This document shows, piece by piece, positions 5,521-8,512 of a stretch of DNA of 8,512 nucleotides. Both the position numbers and the translations under genes were made by a program. The notes beneath the pieces are model-generated. The model had not been told where the DNA came from, made no database searches, and saw nothing but the letters and a program-made list of their open reading frames with translations. The stretch's first letter is position 1; every line of letters begins with the position of its first letter. Origin of the DNA: Planctomycetota bacterium (GTDB taxonomy: Bacteria; Planctomycetota; UBA1135); NCBI GenBank assembly GCA_027021325.1, contig JALUUN010000430.1:1-8512 (forward strand), in the 5' to 3' direction.

Positions 5521-7017
5521 GTGCGCCTGGAGGCCCGAGGCGTCTCGAAGCGCTATCCCGGGGTCCAGGCCCTGGACGGCGTGGACCTCGCCGCCGAATC
5601 CGGCGAGGTCGTCGCCGTGGTCGGCGAGAACGGCGCGGGCAAGAGCACCCTCATGCGCGTCCTCGCCGGCGCCGCCACCCCGGACGCCGGGGAGGTCCTC
5701 CTGGACGGGCAGCCCCTTCCGCACGGCTCGGTCCCGGAGGCGCGCCGCCGTGGGATCGTCCTGATCCACCAGGAGCTGGCCCTGGCCTCGAACCTGAACC
5801 TCGCGGCCAACCTCTGGCTCGGCCGCGAACCCCGCCGCGGCCCCTTCCTGGACCGCAGGCGGATGCGGCGCACCGCGGCCCGGGCCCTCGCGCGGCTGGG
5901 GATCCCCCATCCGCCGGACACGCCTCTGGCCCGGCTCTCCCTGGCGGAGCGGCAGATGGTGGAGATCGCCCGGGCTCTGGCGCACGATGCGCGCTTCCTG
6001 ATCCTCGACGAGCCGACGAGCAGCCTCTCCCATCGCGAGACCGAGCGCCTCTTCGCCCTGGTCCAGCAGCTGCGCGAGGAGGGCACCGGCATCCTCCTCA
6101 TCACCCACCGCATGGACGAGGTCGAGGCCCTGGCGGACCGCGTCGAGATCCTGCGCGACGGCCGCAATGCCGGCTCCCTGACGCGCGGGGAGATGGACCG
6201 GGACCGGATCCTCTCCCTCATGGTCGGGCGCGAGGTCCGGGAGTTCTTCCGCCATGGCCGCCATGTCCGCCCGGACTCCGTCCTGGAAGCCCGGGGCCTG
6301 CGCGGCCGTGGAATGTCCGCACCTGTGGACCTGGAGCTCCGGGCCGGCGAGGTTCTCGGCATCGCCGGCCTCGTCGGAAGCGGACGCAGCGAACTCCTCG
6401 AGACCCTCTTCGGCCTGCGGCCCCGGGAGGAAGGAGAGCTGCGGATCCGGGGCCGCCCCGTCTCGACGGCGAACCCGGCCCGGGCCGCCGCCGCCGGGAT
6501 GGGACTCGTGCCCGAGGACCGGCGCCGGCTGGCGCTGCTCCCGGGCGGCAGTGTCGGAGACAACCTCGCCCTGGCCGCCCTGCCCCTCTGGCAGCGGGCC
6601 GGCTTCCTGCGCCGTGCTCTCCTGCGCTCGCGCTGCCGGGAGCTGATCGCAAGGCTGCGCATCCAGACACCGGGTGCCGAGGCACCGGTCCTGCACTTGA
6701 GCGGAGGGAACCAGCAGAAGACGGTCCTCGGGCGCTGGCTGGCCCGGGAACCGCGGATCCTCCTCCTGGACGAACCCACCCGGGGCATCGACGTCGTCGC
6801 CAAGGCGGAGATCTATGAACTCCTCGACGGGCTCCTGGAGGAGGGCGTGGCCGTGGTTCTCGTCTCCAGCGAACTCCCCGAGCTCCTCGGCCTCGCCGAC
6901 CGCATCCTGGTCCTGCACGAAGGACGGACCGCCGGCCTCCTCGAAGGCCGGGAGGCGACGGAGGAACAGATCCTGCGTCTCATGCTCAGCGCCATGGAAG
7001 AGCGGAGGACGGCATGA
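5521..7017 (+). CDS. Sugar ABC transporter ATP-binding protein, two ABC domains (RbsA/MglA type)
   Basis: A 498-residue protein from GTG 5521; TTG 5512 would add three residues and is less well spaced from GGAGG. The first ABC domain has Walker A GENGAGKS at residues 35-42, Q-loop Gln84, signature LSLAE at 139-143, Walker B ending D163-E164 and switch His196 in LLITHRMDE. The second has the family-typical altered Walker A (GLVGSGRSE, about 283-291, Arg in place of Lys), signature LSGGNQQK at 393-400, Walker B ending D417-E418 and Ser in place of the switch His (SSELPE). The asymmetry is normal for RbsA/MglA/XylG proteins, where one site is thought to hydrolyse ATP efficiently. The protein would power import by the permease downstream, whose ATG overlaps its stop codon (ATGA). 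Length is as usual for the family. Confidence 0.95.
   Translation: MRLEARGVSKRYPGVQALDGVDLAAESGEVVAVVGENGAGKSTLMRVLAGAATPDAGEVLLDGQPLPHGSVPEARRRGIVLIHQELALASNLNLAANLWLGREPRRGPFLDRRRMRRTAARALARLGIPHPPDTPLARLSLAERQMVEIARALAHDARFLILDEPTSSLSHRETERLFALVQQLREEGTGILLITHRMDEVEALADRVEILRDGRNAGSLTRGEMDRDRILSLMVGREVREFFRHGRHVRPDSVLEARGLRGRGMSAPVDLELRAGEVLGIAGLVGSGRSELLETLFGLRPREEGELRIRGRPVSTANPARAAAAGMGLVPEDRRRLALLPGGSVGDNLALAALPLWQRAGFLRRALLRSRCRELIARLRIQTPGAEAPVLHLSGGNQQKTVLGRWLAREPRILLLDEPTRGIDVVAKAEIYELLDGLLEEGVAVVLVSSELPELLGLADRILVLHEGRTAGLLEGREATEEQILRLMLSAMEERRTA
7004..7008 (+). promoter_or_regulatory. Shine-Dalgarno GGAGG for the permease gene
   Basis: GGAGG lies 5 bases before the permease ATG at 7014, within the 3' end of the ATPase gene. 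With the ATGA start/stop overlap it points to coupled translation of ATPase and permease. Confidence 0.7.
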
Positions 7018-7985
7018 ACAAGAAGGCCCTTGGCGTCGGCCTCATGCTCCTGGCCCTGGTCGCCCTGACGAGCCTGGTCCAGCCCTCCTTCCTGGAGCCG
7101 GTCAACCTCCAGAACCTGGCCCGCTGGATCGGCCTCTATGGAATCCTCTCGGTGGGCATGGCCTTCGTCCTGCTGACCGGCGGCGTGGACCTCTCCGTCG
7201 GCTCCATCGTCGGCCTGAGCGGCTGCGTTCTCTTCCTGTGGATCCAGGCCGGGGTTTCCGAAGTCCTGGCGGTGGCCGGGGTCCTGGCCCTGGGCACCCT
7301 GCTCGGCGTCGTCCACGGCCTCCTGATCACCGGCCTGCGCCTGCAGCCCTTCGTGGTGACCCTCTGCGGCCTCTTCTTCTACCGCGGCTTCGCCCGCTAC
7401 CTGGCCGACGACGAGGCCCTCGGCCTCCCGCGGGAGGAGCATCCGGGCCTCTTCCGCCTGGTCGAGTCCTCGCCCTGGACCCTGGGAATGCCGGGTCCCT
7501 TCGTGATCCTGGTCGTGACCGCGGTCCTGGCCGCGGTCCTCCTCAACCTCACCGTGCCCGGCCGCTGGCTCCGCGCCCTCGGCGACAACGAGCAGGCGGC
7601 CCGCTACAGCGGCATCCCGACCGGGCGGATGACGGTCCTGGCCTACGCCCTCTCCGGCCTCTCGGCGGGTCTGGCCGGGATTCTCTTCGCCCTCCACGTC
7701 AGCACCGTCCAGCCGAGCGTCCACGGCAACTTCTACGAACTCTATGCCATCGCCGGCGCGGTCCTCGGCGGCTGCAGCCTGCGCGGCGGCGAGGCGTCGA
7801 TCCTCGGCGTGGTCTTCGGCGCCGCCCTGGTCCGCGTCCTCTACAACGCCATCAATCTGCTGCGCATCCCGACGCAACTCGAGTACGCGGTCATCGGCGG
7901 CATCATCCTCGCCGGTGTGATCGCCGACGAACTCCTGCGCCGCCAGGCGCTGCGCCGGTCGCTCCGGCACGGCCCCGGTGGCTAG
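7014..7985 (+). CDS. Sugar ABC transporter permease (RbsC family)
   Basis: A 323-residue integral membrane protein, close to the length of RbsC. Hydrophobic segments lie at roughly residues 5-22, 40-55, 62-78, 84-106, 110-126, 161-181, 206-228, 242-254, 260-281 and 290-306. The family motif GGVDLSVGS is at 56-64. GDNEQAARYSGI at 190-201 is the cytoplasmic loop expected to contact the ATPase. ELYAIAGAVLGGCSLRGG at 242-259 and the following ILGVVFGA are also typical. It starts at ATG 7014, overlapping the ATPase stop, and its TAG stop overlaps the stop of the convergent gene. It forms the inner-membrane channel for the solute delivered by the binding lipoprotein. Substrate class is a monosaccharide or similar polyol/nucleoside by family; nothing here narrows it. 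Only one permease gene is present, consistent with a homodimer. Confidence 0.95.
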   Translation: MNKKALGVGLMLLALVALTSLVQPSFLEPVNLQNLARWIGLYGILSVGMAFVLLTGGVDLSVGSIVGLSGCVLFLWIQAGVSEVLAVAGVLALGTLLGVVHGLLITGLRLQPFVVTLCGLFFYRGFARYLADDEALGLPREEHPGLFRLVESSPWTLGMPGPFVILVVTAVLAAVLLNLTVPGRWLRALGDNEQAARYSGIPTGRMTVLAYALSGLSAGLAGILFALHVSTVQPSVHGNFYELYAIAGAVLGGCSLRGGEASILGVVFGAALVRVLYNAINLLRIPTQLEYAVIGGIILAGVIADELLRRQALRRSLRHGPGG

Positions 7986-8512
7986 AAGTCCACCCAGATG
8001 CCGGCGCCGACCAGGAGCGTGACCGGATCCTGGATCTCGCGGGCACTCGGCGCGTCGTCCTCGGCCTGGATGACCGAGCCGTTGGCGAAGGCCGTAAGCC
8101 CCCACTGCTCGCCCATGGGCCAACGCAGGCCCGCCTCGACGTCGCCATAGGCGTTGGCGCTGTAGTCCGTGCCGCCGGGGCTCGAGGTGTCGAAGGCACC
8201 GCCCACGCCAAGACCGACGTACCCGGCGACGCCGCCGAAGAACTCGTCGTGCCAGCGGAGCTGGGCACGGGCGATCCAGGAGTCGAAGTCGGCCTTCGCG
8301 GTACCGTCGTAGGAGCGGAAGAGAACCGAGAAAGCGAGGTTCCAGCGCTCGAAGGCGAAGCCCTCCCAGGTCAGCCCGCCGCCGAGAAGATCCACGTCGT
8401 TGTCAGCGATCGCCGGGTTCGTGTCCAGGGCGGTGCCGCCACCGGCACCGAGGTCCAGGGTCCAGCGGTCTTCGGGGGCGTCCCAGTCCGGGGCGAGGCT
8501 GCAGGCGCTGGC
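7982..8512 (-). CDS. Probable outer-membrane beta-barrel protein, C-terminal 176 residues; N-terminus outside window
   Basis: The minus-strand frame is open to base 8512, so the GTG at 8395 is only an internal valine. The visible part begins ASACSLAPDWDAPEDRWTLDLG, which looks like the end of a signal peptide, so the true start is probably about 20 codons outside. The rest alternates polar and aromatic/aliphatic residues with Gly/Asp turns (LAFSVLFRSYDG, WIARAQLRWHDEFFG, GYVGLGVGGAFD, GDVEAGLRWPMGEQWGLTAFANGS, TLLVGAGIWVDF). It ends in Phe, the common C-terminal signal of outer-membrane barrels. The size suits a small 8-strand barrel of about 200 residues. No specific family is recognised. 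It converges on the permease gene with stops sharing CTAG, so it is not part of that operon. Confidence 0.78.
   Translation of the reverse strand, partial: ASACSLAPDWDAPEDRWTLDLGAGGGTALDTNPAIADNDVDLLGGGLTWEGFAFERWNLAFSVLFRSYDGTAKADFDSWIARAQLRWHDEFFGGVAGYVGLGVGGAFDTSSPGGTDYSANAYGDVEAGLRWPMGEQWGLTAFANGSVIQAEDDAPSAREIQDPVTLLVGAGIWVDF

Noticed and set aside
6366..6394. Missing Walker A lysine in the second ABC domain as a sign of inactivation
   Set aside because: Arg at this place and Ser in the switch position are usual in the second domain of RbsA/MglA proteins, so not a defect.
4867..6918. 683-codon minus-strand open frame antisense to the binding protein and ATPase
   Set aside because: The plus strand encodes clear ABC transporter motifs throughout; the antisense product has no recognisable domain.
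6813..8123. 436-codon minus-strand open frame antisense to the permease
   Set aside because: Acidic Gln/Glu/Asp/Gly-rich shadow of a hydrophobic membrane protein; the permease reading is unambiguous.
1..8512. CRISPR arrays, insertion sequences, tRNA or rRNA genes, phage or defence genes
   Set aside because: No regularly spaced direct repeats, transposase motifs, tRNA-like cloverleaf with CCA end or rRNA signature were seen on either strand.

Overview
The window is very GC-rich, gene-dense bacterial chromosome. I lean towards Planctomycetota or a similar GC-rich environmental lineage. The basis is a secreted FG-GAP propeller protein with 'YSGATG'-type strings and a C-terminal domain of a style I associate with planctomycetes, next to lipoprotein-type sugar-binding sequences. 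This is an inference from style; no taxonomic marker gene is present.

Layout: (1) 1-1020, +, the C-terminal part of an M1 zinc metallopeptidase that enters from the left edge. (2) 1168-1701, +, a MarR-family regulator. (3) 1702-2098, about 400 bases without a gene between two convergent genes, containing several stem-loops. (4) 2099-3691, -, a secreted seven-repeat FG-GAP beta-propeller protein. (5) 3692-3844, a divergent gap. (6) 3845-4453, +, a small secreted protein with an SH3-like segment and a FxLYD/Ig-like segment. (7) 4508-7985, +, a sugar ABC transporter operon: substrate-binding lipoprotein, double-domain ATPase (RbsA type) and permease (RbsC type), translationally coupled or overlapping. 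(8) 7982-8512, -, an outer-membrane beta-barrel-like protein that leaves at the right edge and converges on the permease gene with a 4-base CTAG overlap.

The most notable feature is the binding protein at 4508-5515. Its two halves are in the opposite order to RbsB-family proteins. After the lipoprotein signal comes the sequence that is normally the C-terminal half. A short Pro/Ala/Glu-rich linker follows, then the normal N-terminal half, and the gene stops where the C-terminal half would normally continue. The frame is intact and the expected sugar-contact positions are kept in both halves. It therefore looks like a natural circular permutation of a periplasmic sugar-binding protein, sitting in its normal operon place and serving as the only binding protein visible for this transporter.

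The three transporter genes should work together: a membrane-anchored binding protein captures a sugar-like solute and delivers it to an RbsC-type permease powered by an RbsA-type ATPase. No kinase, isomerase or dedicated regulator is next to them, so the substrate cannot be named.
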